In this document: piece after piece, positions 23,896-35,331 of the stretch
Layout of the letters: each line of letters opens with the position of its first letter
Numbering within the stretch: position 1 is the stretch's first letter
Source of the DNA: Ottelia alismoides
Lineage: Eukaryota; Streptophyta; Magnoliopsida; Alismatales; Hydrocharitaceae
Length of the DNA: 64,000 nt
NCBI GenBank assembly: GCA_037367405.1
Contig: JAZKJV010000156.1
Coordinates: 682,001-746,000, forward strand
Reading direction: 5' to 3'
Translations under genes and position numbers: made by a program
The notes under the pieces: generated by a model
Database searches by the model: none
What the model was told of the DNA's origin: nothing
The model's input: the letters and a program-made list of their open reading frames with translations, nothing else

Positions 23896-24470
23896 ATGAA
23901 TGATCTGACAAAAGAGATGTTAGACAAATTCACAATCCAACTCACTCTTTCGGAAGCCTTGGCACACATCCCTCTTTTGCAGAAAGGTCTCAAAGAGCGA
24001 GCTATAGTATGCAGGAAGAAGATGCAACACAATCACTTTTCAGAGATCCATATGTTAACCAAGGAAGCATGTTACGCTATCCAAAACTACCTCCCAGCCA
24101 AGAGATCAGATACGAGAGCACTGTATGTCAGATGCAAGATCCTCGATCAGACTTTTGATCGTACTCTATTAGATAGGAGATTTTCGATTAATCTTCTTCC
24201 TTCTTCCTTACTCGACAAGTTTGAGTTCAGAGCTCTTTGATCAAGTAGAACTGCCTTACAGTTTGCTGATAGATCGGTCAAGAGACCTAAGGGAAGAGGG
24301 CATTATCATCACCATTCATGGTTTGCAATTCCCAGTGGACTTCGTCGTGTTAGACATGGCAGTCCCTGAATTTGTGACTGATACCCCATATTAGGATGAC
24401 CTTTTTTGGTGATAGCAAAGACCGTTTTCGACTATGGTACCAGGAAGGTGTACATTCATGTCTAGGATGA
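23896..24470 (+). pseudogene. Element B aspartic protease, decayed
   Basis: Retropepsin that would process the polyprotein. The N-terminal part contains LTLSEALAHIPL, found before the protease in Athila polyproteins. The active-site region reads TLLDRRFSINLLPSSLL, where the family has D-x-G-[AS]-S, so the glycine is lost. The later hydrophobic motif reads ILG-stop-PFL near 24393. The family has ILGRPFL there, and the stop TGA is what a CGA arginine codon gives by C-to-T change. Further stops follow from 24238. An acidic linker to RT runs on to about 25090. Confidence 0.72.
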
Positions 24471-25092
24471 GAGTATACATATAGAGACAATCCAAGACCT
24501 CCAATCGAGATCAGCTGAATCAGAGTGAGCATATGATGACAAACCCGATAGTCATCAGGACTGTGACTTCGTACAAACATATGATGAGGTCGTCTGGGCT
24601 GAATTGAGTACACAATCTTTCATCACACTGTCAGGAGAATATGAGACTCAAATATTAGATGATGGGAGATTGAAGAACACAGTCTTGGAGCAGATTAGAG
24701 ATGAGGCTTGTGGAAGATTCTTTTTCTTTTTTAGATCATTATGACATTCTCTATCCCTCTGAGTCTGAAGTGAACAAACAGATCTGTCAGCCACTCATAG
24801 ATCATTCGAATTCAAAAATGCTGATTGGGAATGTTTTGTCGAGTTCCTGTCACTTCATACTACATCAAAAGAGCTTACAGCCAGCCTGGAGATCGAGCCA
24901 GTTCAGAATATCCAGTTATCGGATGAACAATCTCCAGATCTTTCTGAGTTAGAGCAGGGCGAGCTTATGCATACCGACCTAGTAGCCTATACCCAAGCCC
25001 TAGTCATACCAGCTCTTCATGTTCCTTCTCTCCCTTAGCTTAAACCTCTACATCAGAGTATGGAATACTGATTCCTTGCTAGACTGCCTAAA

Positions 25093-26110
25093 ATGTTTCC
25101 GGTTATCATCACTTCTGATCTGATCGAAGATCAAGAATCCCGTCTGATAGAAATTCTTGAAAAGAACCGCAAGGCAATTGGGTGGTCAGTAGCTAATGTC
25201 CATGGGATTAGTCTGGCTATGTGCTCCCACCACATTTTTCTCGAGGATGATGCCAAACCATCTCATGAGTTTCAGCATAGGGTGAACCCGAATCTTCGAG
25301 AGGTGGTTATGAAGGAAATATCCAAGTGGCGGAGCGCCTATTTTATCTATCCCATATCCGACTCGAAATGGATTAGTACTTTACATGTGGTACACAAGAA
25401 GACATGTATCACCACAGTGATAAATGAGAATAGAGAGGAGATAACTACCCAAGTACCGACTTCTTGGCACGTTTGTGTGGACTACAGTCGTTTGAATCAG
25501 GCGACCAAGAAGGATCACTTCCCGCTACCTTTCATTGATCATATCATCAAAAGGTTAGTCGGGAAGAGACATTATTGCTTTCTTGATGGGTACTCGAGAT
25601 ATAATCAGGTGGTCATTGCACCTGAAGACCACGAAAAGATGACTTTCACATGTTCGTTCGGAACGTATAAATTCAAACGGATGCTCTTTTGATTGTGTAA
25701 TGCTTCGGCTACATTCCAAAGGTGCATGCTTTCTATTTTTACAAACATGCTGGGAAACTTCTTAGAGGTCTTTATAGATGATTTTTCGATCTATGGTGAT
25801 GATTTTGACTCTTGCCTTTACAACCTAGATCGTGTGCTTCAGAGGTACACGAAAGTTAACCTCATTCATTCTTGGGAGAAGAGTCATTTTATGATGACTC
25901 AGGGGACGGTCCTTGGTCACATCATCTCCAACAGGGGCATGGAGGTGGACCCGACCAAGGTGGATATCATAAAGAAGCTCAATCCACCATCCAATCTAAT
26001 TTAGTTATGGTCTTTCCTCAGGCATGTCGGTTTCTACCGAAGTTTCATATGAGACCAGCAAAATTGCCCGACCGTTATCTGATCTTCTCACGAAAGACAC
26101 CGAGTTTATT
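25093..26110 (+). pseudogene. pol: Element B reverse transcriptase, decayed
   Basis: Copies the element RNA into DNA. Motifs in order: LIEILEKNRKAIGWSVANVHG, HHIFLEDDAKPS, RVNPNLREVVMKEI, YPISDSKW, HVCVDYSRLNQATKKDHFPL, CFLDGYSRYNQV, APEDHEKMTFTCSFGTY, then after a TGA at 25690 LCNASATFQRCM, and the catalytic F-I-D-D box at 25771-25782, WEKSHFM, GHIISNRGMEVDP. These are Athila-type RT motifs. The internal stop and a frameshift near 26004 inactivate it. Confidence 0.88.
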
Positions 26111-26149
26111 TTTGATGATTAGTGTCTTTCAGCTTTTGAGACTCTCAAG

Positions 26150-26770
26150 AGCATGGTTGTAGAGGCTCCCGTCCTCCAGCCACCCGATTGGTCTCTCCCA
26201 TTCGAGATCATGACGGATGCCTCCGATTCTTCTGTTGGGGCTATGTTGGGACAGAGGAGGGATGGCCTGTCATATGCCATACACTACGCTAGAAGAAATG
26301 CTCACTATTTCTGGAATCTTCAATGGAGATCTTTATTTGGCCTATTGAGAATGCTAGACTGAAGACCTTAATCGCATCTGATTCAGGACAAACACCTTAC
26401 CCAATTGCTTTGACCTCTTCGCCAACTCCCCTGTAGCTTGAGTGCTATTTTCAAGCCTAAGGAATCAGGCAGTAACTGAGATAGGGGAACTTTGGATTCT
26501 GTCCAGTGGAATTACATGGTTACCGAGAAAGAAATGTTATCTGTAGTATTTGCCTTAGATAAATTTAGGTCCCACATCTTAGGATCTAAGGTTACAATCT
26601 TCACTGACCACACCGCCATTAGATACCTAATGGACAAAAAGGATTCCATGTCGTGTCTAACCAGATGGATCTTTCTACTCCAGGAGTTTGATATCATGAT
26701 CAAGGATAAGCCTGGAGTGAAGAATGTGGTGGCAGATCACCTCTCCCGACTAGAATCACACGAGACTTCT
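26150..26770 (+). pseudogene. Element B RNase H, decayed
   Basis: Degrades RNA in RNA:DNA hybrids. The first motif is FEIMTDASDSSVGAMLGQR (catalytic Asp in TDAS). It is followed by a frame-shifted and expanded stretch (26300-26490). Then come VTEKEMLSVVFALDKFRSH, VTIFTDHTAIRYLM, LTRWIFLLQEFDI and ADHLSRLE. Two frame changes separate the catalytic part from the rest, so it is non-functional. Confidence 0.82.
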
Positions 26771-26989
26771 AAGTTCGATGCACCTATCATCGAGACCTTC
26801 CCCGACGAGGCAATTCTTGCTGTCTCCTCTCTCCCATGGTATGCCGAAATTATGAACTTTCTTATTGCTAAGAAAGTCCCACAAGGTTGGTCCAGGCAGA
26901 GACTTGAGACTTTCCTTGCAAAAACCAAGTCTTACCATTGGGAGGATCCGATCCTTTATCATGAAGGAGTGGATTCCTCTGACGTCGGT

Positions 26990-28100
26990 GTAGTCCTCAG
27001 GAGGAATAACAGAGTGTCCTCATGTATTGCCACATATTAGAAGCTGGAGGACACCATTCAGGGGAAAGAATAACATAGAAGGTGCTCCAATCCGGCCTTT
27101 GGTGGCCTATGCTCATTGTGGATGCCCATGCATTCGTAAAGAGATGCACTGATTGTCAGAAAATGGGCACTTGTGGACATAGAGACATGATGTTGATGCA
27201 ACCAATTCACTTTTGTGAAGTGTTTGATGCATGGGGTATCGACTTTATAGGCCCATTTCCTAAAAGTCAGGAATTTGAGTATATTCTTCTAGTTGTGGGT
27301 TATGTGAGTCGTTGGGTAGAGGCTATTCCTGCCCGAACTGCTAATGCGAACATAGTTTGTAAGTTCCTGAGAAAGCATATCATTAAGTGGTTCGGGGTCC
27401 CTCGAGTTCTCTGATATCAGACGAGGGTAGTCACTTCATCAACAACAAGGTAAGAGCACTTGCTAATGAGTTCGGCATAAACCATCGGGTTGCTACTTCG
27501 TATCATCCTCAGATGAATGGTCTAGCTGAAATCTCGAATAGGGAGATCAAGACTATCTTGCAGAAGGTTATTTGCCCAGACCGAAAGGATTGGTCGTAGC
27601 TTTTGGACTCGGTTCTTTAGGCATATAGAACATCCTTCAAGACTCCATTGGATACATCTCCCTTTCGACTCGTTTATGGCAAGCCATGGCACTTACCTGT
27701 TAAGATCAAGCACCGATCTTTGTGAGCAGTCAAATAATGATGCAGGAGATCAGAGGCAGACAGAATTGACAGCCTAAGAAGAAATGAGAGATGAAGCCTT
27801 CACGAGTAGCCTGTGCTATAAGGAGCAGATGAAAGAGTGATATGATGCTCATATCAGCCACAAGCAGTTTGAGCCAAATCAGAAAGATGGTTATTCGATG
27901 CGAGACTGAAATTATTTCCAGGGAAACTATAGAGAAAATGGAAAGGCTTGTATCTTGTGCGAAAGGTTTATGATAACGGTAGCATTGATATATCTGAGTT
28001 ATCTTCTGATTCCACCTTTCAATTTAATGGTTAGCGGTTGAAACCTTTTCTCGATCACGAACTATCAACCATTGAGGCTGCCCCCATTCATTTTGTATGA
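26990..28100 (+). pseudogene. Element B integrase, decayed but with intact DDE residues
   Basis: Joins the element DNA to the chromosome. The zinc-binding end is partly out of frame (LQSGLWWPM ... CTDCQKMG). Core: WGIDFIGPFP (Asp at 27241-27243), VGYVSRWVEAIPA, ISDEGSHF (Asp at 27420-27422), YHPQMNGLAEISNREIK (Glu at 27528-27530). Spacing from second Asp to Glu is 36 codons, the canonical D-x35-E. A frameshift lies just before the second Asp, and stops begin at 27597. The C-terminal part (WLFDARLKLFPGKL, KWKGLYLV) is still readable to about 28100. No chromodomain is present. Confidence 0.85.
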
Positions 28101-28228
28101 GATGTGCTCTTCACTCTTTATACTCTGCATCTCATACCTGACTTTCCGGTTCATCTTGTATATACTTCTGATTTTTGTTCTTTCTTCCGTTTATCTTACA
28201 CCCTTAGCTTTCATCCAGAATATTTATT

Positions 28229-28723
28229 ATACTTAAGATGTGCTTTATCCTAAGTATAGGGGAGTGTAGACATTATTTTGTTCAAATCGTTCTGTTCTAT
28301 TACTCCTGTCGTTGCTTATGCTTAGGGTGTGCTTTACCCTAAATATAGGGGGGTAACATCGCTCATGTCGTCTTTGGATTGTTTCAGTTTTGTATCATCT
28401 GCTCTCTCTCTCTCTTGTCCCTACCTATTGATATTCTTCTTTATACTCAGGGATAATTTACTCTAAGTATAGGGGGGACAAGCTGAGTCATTATTGGTGT
28501 GCATTCTCTTGACCTCGATCATCTTCGATTTTGAGTCTGCTATCCTTAGGATTACTTCATTCTAAGTATAGAGGGGATGACTAATTCTATTTCGTCATTC
28601 GTTATTCTTTGAGCCGTTGTAGTATAGAATTCTTTTCACCGATCTATACTTAACCCTGGTTATGTCTTCCTTTGACGCTTCTTTGGTCACTATGAGGACA
28701 TAGTTCACGTGAAGTATAGGGGG
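28229..28723 (+). repeat. Hairpin/polypurine-like array of element B
   Basis: Five units: 28229-28262 (ATACTTAAG ... CCTAAGTAT then AGGGGAG), 28322-28353 (TTAGGGT ... ACCCTAA then TATAGGGGGG), 28443-28477, 28545-28576 and 28690-28723 (CTATGAGGACATAG then GAAGTATAGGGGG). Each stem-loop ends directly at a purine run like the true polypurine tract. The spacing is about 95-145 bp. Confidence 0.8.
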
Positions 28724-29576
28724 TGTAGTATGTATATTCTATCTATATATATATCTTAGAAGCCATAATTCGTACTTTATTGTATTTTTAATAATTTAGC
28801 TCTTTAAAAGTATGGGTGTATATTTTGGGTTTCTAAAAATCGTAAGAAAACCATACAAATGACTTAATAAAAAATTGATTAAAAGTGGTATATAAAAAGT
28901 GTTGTAAAATTCTTGGATAAAATTCTTAATTATTTAAAACTTATAAATTCCTTAAAAATCTTGTATAAAAGACGTATAATCTTGTATATAAAATGTGTAT
29001 AAAATACTTTATAAAAATGTACATAATTCTTGTAAAAAATTGTGTAAATTGAATTAATTAACTAACTCTTTCAAAAAGACCCTAAAAATTGAAAAGGTTT
29101 AAAATACAATAAAAATTTGCAAAAAGTTTTTAAAAATCATTTAAAAAGTTTAAGTCAGAAAATTTACTTCATAAAAAAAATATTGCATTCATTCGTATTT
29201 TTTAGAATAAGTCAGATTCTTGAACCGAATGGATCTAAATCTGAGAGATGGAGCTTGGTTTAGGCCTTAATCCAGTTAATTTTAAAAGGACTTTATTAGG
29301 AATTGGAATTAAGACTCTTCAGGTCTTTTAGACTTAATTCTTTGGGTTCCATAAGACCATGTTCGGAATTCAACTTGAAAGTGCTTAAGTAGGGCACCTG
29401 GTATCATCCGTTTAACTCTTCTCCATTTGAATTAATTTTGAACTCATGCACTCTACACTTAGCTTAACTTGCATGGGGCTACGAAGATCAATCCATTTCG
29501 ATGGTGTGTTTCCATCCTTGTCTTGTGACGTTGACACCTAAAGATGTGAGAGATTGGGGTTGAAATAAAGCTTCAG
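28724..29576 (+). other. Element B 3' untranslated region
   Basis: AT-rich. It begins with the block TAGTATGTATATT...AGAAGCCATAATTCGTACTTT, shared with A, C and D. From about 29220 it resembles 51950-52330 of element C. No gene is recognised. Confidence 0.5.
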
Positions 29577-29936
29577 ATGAGGGAAGGATATGCTGACACA
29601 ATTTTTCCAAGAAACCAAAAAATGGACGGAATGAAAAGATGCTATATCCGTCGGAGCATAAAAGATCTATGCAGTGCAACAATCATGTCTACCAAAAAGA
29701 AGCCAAATACACCAAATACAAATTCGACCACAATGGTCCAAGCTTCAGAAAGCCTGCATTATCTTAGTGGAGACTTAACTAAACTGGCCAAGATTCAAAG
29801 GAGATGTGATTATACTGATCACACTCCAATTCTCTTCTCATTCTTCTTCTTCTTCTTTCTCTACTCTATTGTGGACACAACACAACCTGACCTTAGAAGG
29901 AAATACCCCCTCCTCGAGGATCGAGTAGCTGGATGA
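29577..29936 (+). CDS. Uncharacterised small ORF between pol and 3' LTR of element B
   Basis: 119 residues, uninterrupted. I do not recognise the protein. It is Lys/Thr/Asn-rich in the first two thirds, with a Phe-rich run (ILFSFFFFFFLYS) around residues 90-101. It ends YPLLEDRVAG. Position and sequence correspond to the ORF at 52334-52661 in C and to 61272 downwards (minus strand) in D. Shared landmarks are a KLQ(K/M)RE/D-like start, an LxxL(A/V)-type DLTKL/DLATL segment and a C-terminal L-x-(D/E)-(D/E)RV-x-G. Athila elements often carry an env-like ORF here, but this one is too short and lacks a signal peptide. It may be a remnant of such an ORF or an accessory gene. The ATG is not conserved: in C the same codon is AAG. 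Confidence 0.4.
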   Translation: MREGYADTIFPRNQKMDGMKRCYIRRSIKDLCSATIMSTKKKPNTPNTNSTTMVQASESLHYLSGDLTKLAKIQRRCDYTDHTPILFSFFFFFFLYSIVDTTQPDLRRKYPLLEDRVAG

Positions 29937-30317
29937 GGGTCCAATGGGAGTGTATTACTGGGATGGACGGTTTCTTTGCTTCTCTAAGCAGGAAGAGCTA
30001 AAACCTTTCACACATAGTACAAATTGCTTTCAAAGCAAACAATTTGCGTGATGGATATGTGGATCTATGCTGGCTGTTGTGGTGAACCTGGATAAGGATT
30101 TATGGAACTTGAGGGTTGTCGAGGCTTAAATCCTAATTTTAATAGAGTATCGACACACTATTAATCCAATGACTTAATCCGAGTTCTAAATTTTGGGTGA
30201 AGTGAGATTCGGTTTAAAGAAACAAGCATGTTCTAAGTTTCTTTTATTTTTCTTTTCTTTTTCATTTTTGCTTTCACTTATTTATAGAATAAGTTTTTGC
30301 TAAGGGACTAGCAAAGG
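29937..30317 (+). other. Element B 3' end of untranslated region
   Basis: Nothing coding. It leads into the polypurine tract through TAAGGGACTAGCAAAGG, which is identical in element D. Confidence 0.5.
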
Positions 30318-30332
30318 TAAAGTATAGGGGAA
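30318..30332 (+). other. Polypurine tract of element B
   Basis: TAAAGTATAGGGGAA directly before the 3' LTR start TGATGAATC (30333). Confidence 0.8.
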
Positions 30333-33300
30333 TGATGAATCTAGGATTCATCGACTTTATTCTTTCATTTTGACTAAAATCTTTGGTAAAATGCATGTAA
30401 ATAATCACTAATTCCCATTAATTAACAGTCTGACCACATTTGCTAATATTATATATTTAACACCTATTTTATCCAAAATAAAATAATAAAGAGAAAAAGA
30501 AAAATAAAAGAAAAGAAGGCTGTAGATATGTATTATATACATACTGATCCTAACCCCAAGATTGGATCAATATTGCTTTGGTCAACAAAATAAATAAGTA
30601 GGGGAGAAATAATGATCTTAAGTTATAAAAATATCAGAAAACCAAGACCAAAAATATAATTTACACATTTTTACATTGTAAATATTTCACATATTTTAAT
30701 TATTACTTAGAAAATTTTAAATCAAAATACTTCTTTTACGAAATTTGTTCATAAATATATATAACTTTATAAAAATATCAGAGAAATTATTCAATATAAA
30801 AAATAATTAATTATCATGAACAAAAAAACGTAAAAGTCTTCAGAGGTTCATAACTATTTATAGAAAATTCCAAACGGATCAAACTCACTTTTAAACTTCA
30901 TTTTATAATTAATATTATTTATTAAAAATATCAAAAAAATATTAGAATAAAACATGTGAGTTTTGGCATTTGGGCCCCATTGTACATATGTTCTATATGT
31001 AGAAACTTCTCGTATTTTTAATTAATTAATCATAAATATGTTTAACTTAATTTCTTTTCTAAAATTCTTCTAAAAATCAGTAAAAATAATAAAATTATAG
31101 TTTAAGTTAAAATGCCAATAAAACCTGAAGCCACGAAGCCGCTACCTAAATTTTCCGAGCCTCATAACTCGTCCATACAGACTCCGAATTTGGCAAACTT
31201 AGTCTTAAAGTTCATATTATTTAATTATCTATCAAATGAAACTGATTTCACTGTAATCAGAGTTAATATGAAAAAATGTGGATTTTGGGACTATATTGGT
31301 ATATTGTACAATGTATTGTAATTTATATTATTGCTTAATATATTAATACTCTTTCTTAAATCAAAATAAATAATAGTTTACTTATTAATTAATTAATTTA
31401 TTATTTATTAATTTAAGTAATTATTTATTTATATACTTAATTAATATATTAAATTATTTATTTAATTTTCTCCTTAATTAATTACTTAATTATCTATTTA
31501 ACTTAATTAATTCATTTAATCTACTTATTAATTAATTATTTATTTAAATAACCAATCAATTATTTATTTAATTTAATCTTTTATTTTAATTTTATTTTTA
31601 TTCCTTTTCTCTCTCTTCCCCCCTCTTCTTCTTCCCCATTCTTTTCTTCTTCCAACGCCGCCCGTCGTTTCCTCCATCTCCTTCGCCTCTCTTCGTCCTC
31701 CGCGACTGTCTCAATATGGCCGACCGTTGGCTGGCCGTTCACCAACAACCTCGCGGTGATGCCACCCACCTCTGTGCATCCCACACAAACCCATCTATCT
31801 AAGAACCCTAGACCCCTCCTCCGCCATTTCTTCTCATTTTCCTCCATGAGCTCCAGTGATATAGGGCTAGAGTGGCAGAAGTCCAAACTCCGTCATTGAG
31901 CGTGCGAGGGAGAAAAGCTTGGTGAGGTCCGGTGAAGCCCCTACTCCACCATTGCGAGGCTTCTCGACCATGCTCATCCTCCACACTACCGTCGTGTCAA
32001 GGCAATATACACCCGGAACTGCTGCTCGAGGTCTACATGCGCCATCATCCCTTTATTCCACAAGTAGATCATCTTCTAGTTCCTCTTCCTTTTTCTCTTC
32101 CTTCTAAATCTCTTCTCTTCTCAGTCACTCCATTATTCTCTCTGATTTGATCCAAGTCTTGACCAAAACCATCACAATTACTCCATATCACCACACGTAA
32201 ACTAGTTCTACACCTCCTCCTTTGCCATCACTTCAACTCAGATCAATTCGAGATCTGAGCTTCGATCTCCTTCTCTCGCCTTACACCGGAGATCATCCAT
32301 TCATCCATTATCTCTGACATTTGGTCGAGGTTCATACGCCTCGAGAATTCTCTGATTCTCTTGCAGATCATAGAAGGAACCTGTGCAATTGAGAAGCAGC
32401 TACATATATGGAGCCAAGCACGATGGAGATCGAAGCACATCTGAACAGTACTTGGAGATCCACCTGTAGTGAAACATCGAGCACCTGAAATCTATTCAGA
32501 CAATCCGTCGCAAAAATTTTGATCAGAGTAAATGAAAAACGAGCATCTGAGATCGAGAGCTCCGCCCTTTCGGAGAACTTCCACCCACTACTCCAGTGTT
32601 TTGGAGCCTTGAACAACAGCCTGGAGTTGAATCTCCTCCATCGCATGTAGATCTTAGCTAACCAAACATAACCATCACCCACGAACCACTCAAAACAACT
32701 TGCAAATCATTCACCTTCGGTAGAGATCCTATCAGATCCACCGTCGCTCAGTCGCAACATCGTCCTCCATCACTGCTCGAAATCCACATCCCACCGCTTA
32801 AGATGTTCTTGTGCGCATCATGCGTACAGGACATATTTGTTACGTAATTTGCTTAAATCCCCTCAATTCTATTAATATGCGGACATGTTCAGTAGTGGAA
32901 GCTACACGTGAAGAGCACGTGCTTGGTGGAACAACTTGCGCACAAGTCCTCCAATTTTGCATAAATTCACACGTGCCCCTATCTTTCTTTATAACTACAA
33001 ATATACCCCTATCCAGTATATATAATATACTAAATATTCTTTACATAATAATGAAATATAAAATCTAAAAATATAATAAAAAAGCGTATAAATACTGTAT
33101 TTTACACTATATACAGTACTAAATATTTTTTTAAAAAATAAAAATATATTCTATTTTTAATAAATCATGAAAAATAATAAAAATATAACAAATATTAAAA
33201 ATAATCATAAAAATATAAAAAACACCTTTAAAAATCTAAAAAAAATTACCTACAGTATATTTTGCCATATTTTACACATTAAACAAAAAACAATATAAAA

Positions 33301-33939
33301 ATTGAATACTAAAACCAACAAAAAAATCAAAATACATAAAAACTTTAAAAAATCACAAGTAATTCAAGAAAATCACAAAAATACATATTACATGCCATTT
33401 TAAAAATAATTTTACCTACTTTCCATTAAAAATAAAATAAAAAATAATTTCATTCTGTTTTTAATTTTCAAAAATAAAAATAAAAATCTGTTTTCAATAA
33501 AAATGTTTTCATATTAAAAATAGTACAAAACTAATAAAAATTCTAAAACCTTATAAAAATTCATAAAAATAGAAAATAAAAATTGAAAACAAAAAAATAA
33601 CAAAATAAAAAACAAATAAAAATTACAAACCATTTTCTTAAATAATAAAAAAATCATGAAATACTTAAAAATCACAAAAATAATGTAATATTCATAAAAA
33701 TTAAATAAAAAATCCAGAAAATTATTTTAAAATAAATAAAAATGAGAAAACCCATAAAACCTTACTTTTCTACGGTCAACCCTAGTTTTCAACAATTTGC
33801 CTCCCTGAATTCGACACTCCTGTACTTAACGCTATACTCTTGAGTTTAGGAGTATAAATAATAAAAATAATTTTTCTACTAAAATCCACCTGGTTGGTAC
33901 AATGACCTTTTTATCATTCAGATCAGGTGTGATTTTTCA
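30333..33939 (+). repeat. Element B 3' LTR (3.6 kb)
   Basis: Starts TGATGAATCTAGGATTCATC and ends GATTTTTCA. It is AT-rich to about 31600, then has a pyrimidine- and GC-rich block (31600-32900), then an AT-rich tail. The last 2.4 kb matches 15111-17617. The TATA box is altered to TATCTAAG. Confidence 0.85.
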
Positions 33940-34028
33940 GTGACATTTTTTCTAATACCTGTTTATATTGTCATTGTTAATATAAAATAATAATATTATT
34001 TGGTATTGATTATTTATTATGCTTTTAG

Positions 34029-34237
34029 TTAGTGACAAATATAATACCCTTCTATATCATTAGCTAAAGTCCTCATATCAACATTTTTCTCTTTTTTCAA
34101 AATTTTAATTAATCGATAATTAAATTTTGCAATGAAAAATTAGTGACGATAATTATTTTTTTTTAAAAATAACAAAGAATAAGCGTTGCTATATAAACCA
34201 TCGCCAATGACAACAAAGAGTATACATTTGTCACTAA
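34029..34237. repeat. Possible MITE with 12-bp terminal inverted repeats
   Basis: TTAGTGACAAAT (34029-34040) and ATTTGTCACTAA (34226-34237) are perfect inverted repeats about 210 bp apart. An internal ATTAGTGACGATAATT resembles the ends. No target duplication is evident. It is not coding. Confidence 0.4.
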
Positions 34238-34950
34238 TTTCAAATATAAAAAATAATTCGTAATGGATAAGCTTACAAAGACTATAATTACAAGGAATAT
34301 TACATTGTTTGTATAGGCTTTTGAGTAACAGGACTGTTCTACGCTCAATCAAAAGTAAATAAGCTGACTTTATAACTCGTATTCAATGAGCAATTTATAC
34401 ATATTGATGGTCCCGAGGACTATTTCCCCGAGTCCGAGTCATATAATTGGCATTCACCCGGCAGCCATTATTGCCTCAACCTCCTTCCTAACTTCATGTA
34501 TCCTTTCTCTAACTTTGCTTCTCATCAACTTCCTGTTCAAAGTCAAAACTTGATTTCGGTGGGATCATGATATTACTTGTTTGACAGAAATAAGTCTATG
34601 CCAATGAAATGTCAAAATAGTTATTGTTGTTAATTTTGGCGCAGCATACATCATAATTATCTTTGTATTGCCCATCAACTGCAGTAATCCGGACTCCAAA
34701 GCTCATGTCTTAATTAACCCTAATCGCCATGCTTTCAAATCAAACCAAATCTCTCGCCATCCCTCCACACCCTCCACCAGCAACAAAATCTGACCAGCTG
34801 CCCATACCATTAATTTATTTTCTAAGCCCTTCGCACCATATTCGACGTAAAAAAAGAACATTGCATTTACTTATTATTATTTAATTCTAACACGCACATA
34901 AAATAATTTTCTCTCTCCATTTTCCATTTTCAACCCTTCCACTCGCGCTG
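34238..34950. other. Upstream region of the phytosulfokine gene
   Basis: No gene is recognised. It contains ordinary AT-rich plant promoter-like sequence and no retroelement motif. Confidence 0.45.
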
Positions 34951-34951
34951 C

Positions 34952-34959
34952 TACATAAA
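34952..34959 (+). promoter_or_regulatory. Possible TATA element of the phytosulfokine gene
   Basis: TACATAAA lies about 65 bp before the ATG at 35022 and would place transcription start near 34985. It is a weak match and the only candidate at a sensible distance. Confidence 0.35.
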
Positions 34960-35021
34960 GCTCCCGCAGGCTGCAGCCATCCTCACCTCCAATCTCCACA
35001 AATCCTTCAGCAAAGAGCGAA

Positions 35022-35331
35022 ATGACGCCAAAGATCACAGCTTTGTCACTCTTCCTAACCCTTCTCCTCCTCTCCGCTGCTCATGCAAGAGCTCGTCCAG
35101 AACCCAAGCAAAGCCAACCGCAGGTTCGCCTCCTGTTCCATGCGAAAACTCCGATCTTTGCTCTTCCCAATTTCTGAGTAGTCTTCGATTCGTGTGTTGG
35201 GGCAGGTCTCCGAACAGGTGGGGGAGACGCTCGATGTTGGTTGCGAAGGAGCAGGTGAGGAGGAGTGCCTGATGAGGAGGACGCTGACAGCACATATCGA
35301 TTACATCTACACGAGGAAGCACGGGAACTGA
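35022..35331 (+). CDS. PSK: Phytosulfokine (PSK) precursor, variant peptide YIYTR
   Basis: Secreted precursor of the sulfated peptide hormone that promotes plant cell growth through the receptor kinase PSKR. There are two exons, 35022-35123 and 35206-35331, with an 82-bp GT-AG phase-0 intron. Without splicing the frame stops at once. The product is 75 residues, normal for the family. A signal peptide spans residues 1-22 (hydrophobic [17 protein letters not shown] cleavage site). The conserved C-terminal PSK domain has Cys47 and Cys55 (CEGAGEEEC), then [11 protein letters not shown] and the peptide at 67-71. Asp66 directly before the peptide is the residue used for subtilase cleavage and for tyrosine sulfation context. 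The odd point is that the peptide reads YIYTR: codon 71 is AGG (35314-35316) where Gln is usual. All else looks intact, so this may be a functional variant or a recently decaying copy. Confidence 0.9.

Larger units (their letters stand above)
15111..33939 (+). mobile_element. Element B: Athila-type Ty3/Gypsy retrotransposon, 5'-truncated
   Basis: Order seen: LTR remnant, tRNA-Asp-type primer site, leader, gag, protease, RT, RNase H, integrase, hairpin array, small 3' ORF, polypurine tract, LTR. This is the Ty3/Gypsy order with Athila-like motifs. About 1.2 kb is missing from the start of the 5' LTR at the junction with A. A partial LTR (G) splits gag. All genes carry stops or frameshifts. The 3' LTR ends ...TTTTTCA at 33939. 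A target duplication cannot be tested because the left end is gone. The LTR copies look roughly 10% diverged over a 135-bp sample compared by eye. Confidence 0.88.

Noticed and set aside
28397..28415. CT-rich microsatellite in element B 3' region
   Set aside because: A short simple repeat, which is frequent in plant DNA and has no positional counterpart in C or D.
35124..35205. Reading the PSK gene as a single exon
   Set aside because: Read-through meets a stop at about 35174 and never reaches the PSK domain; the GT...AG intron gives a normal precursor.
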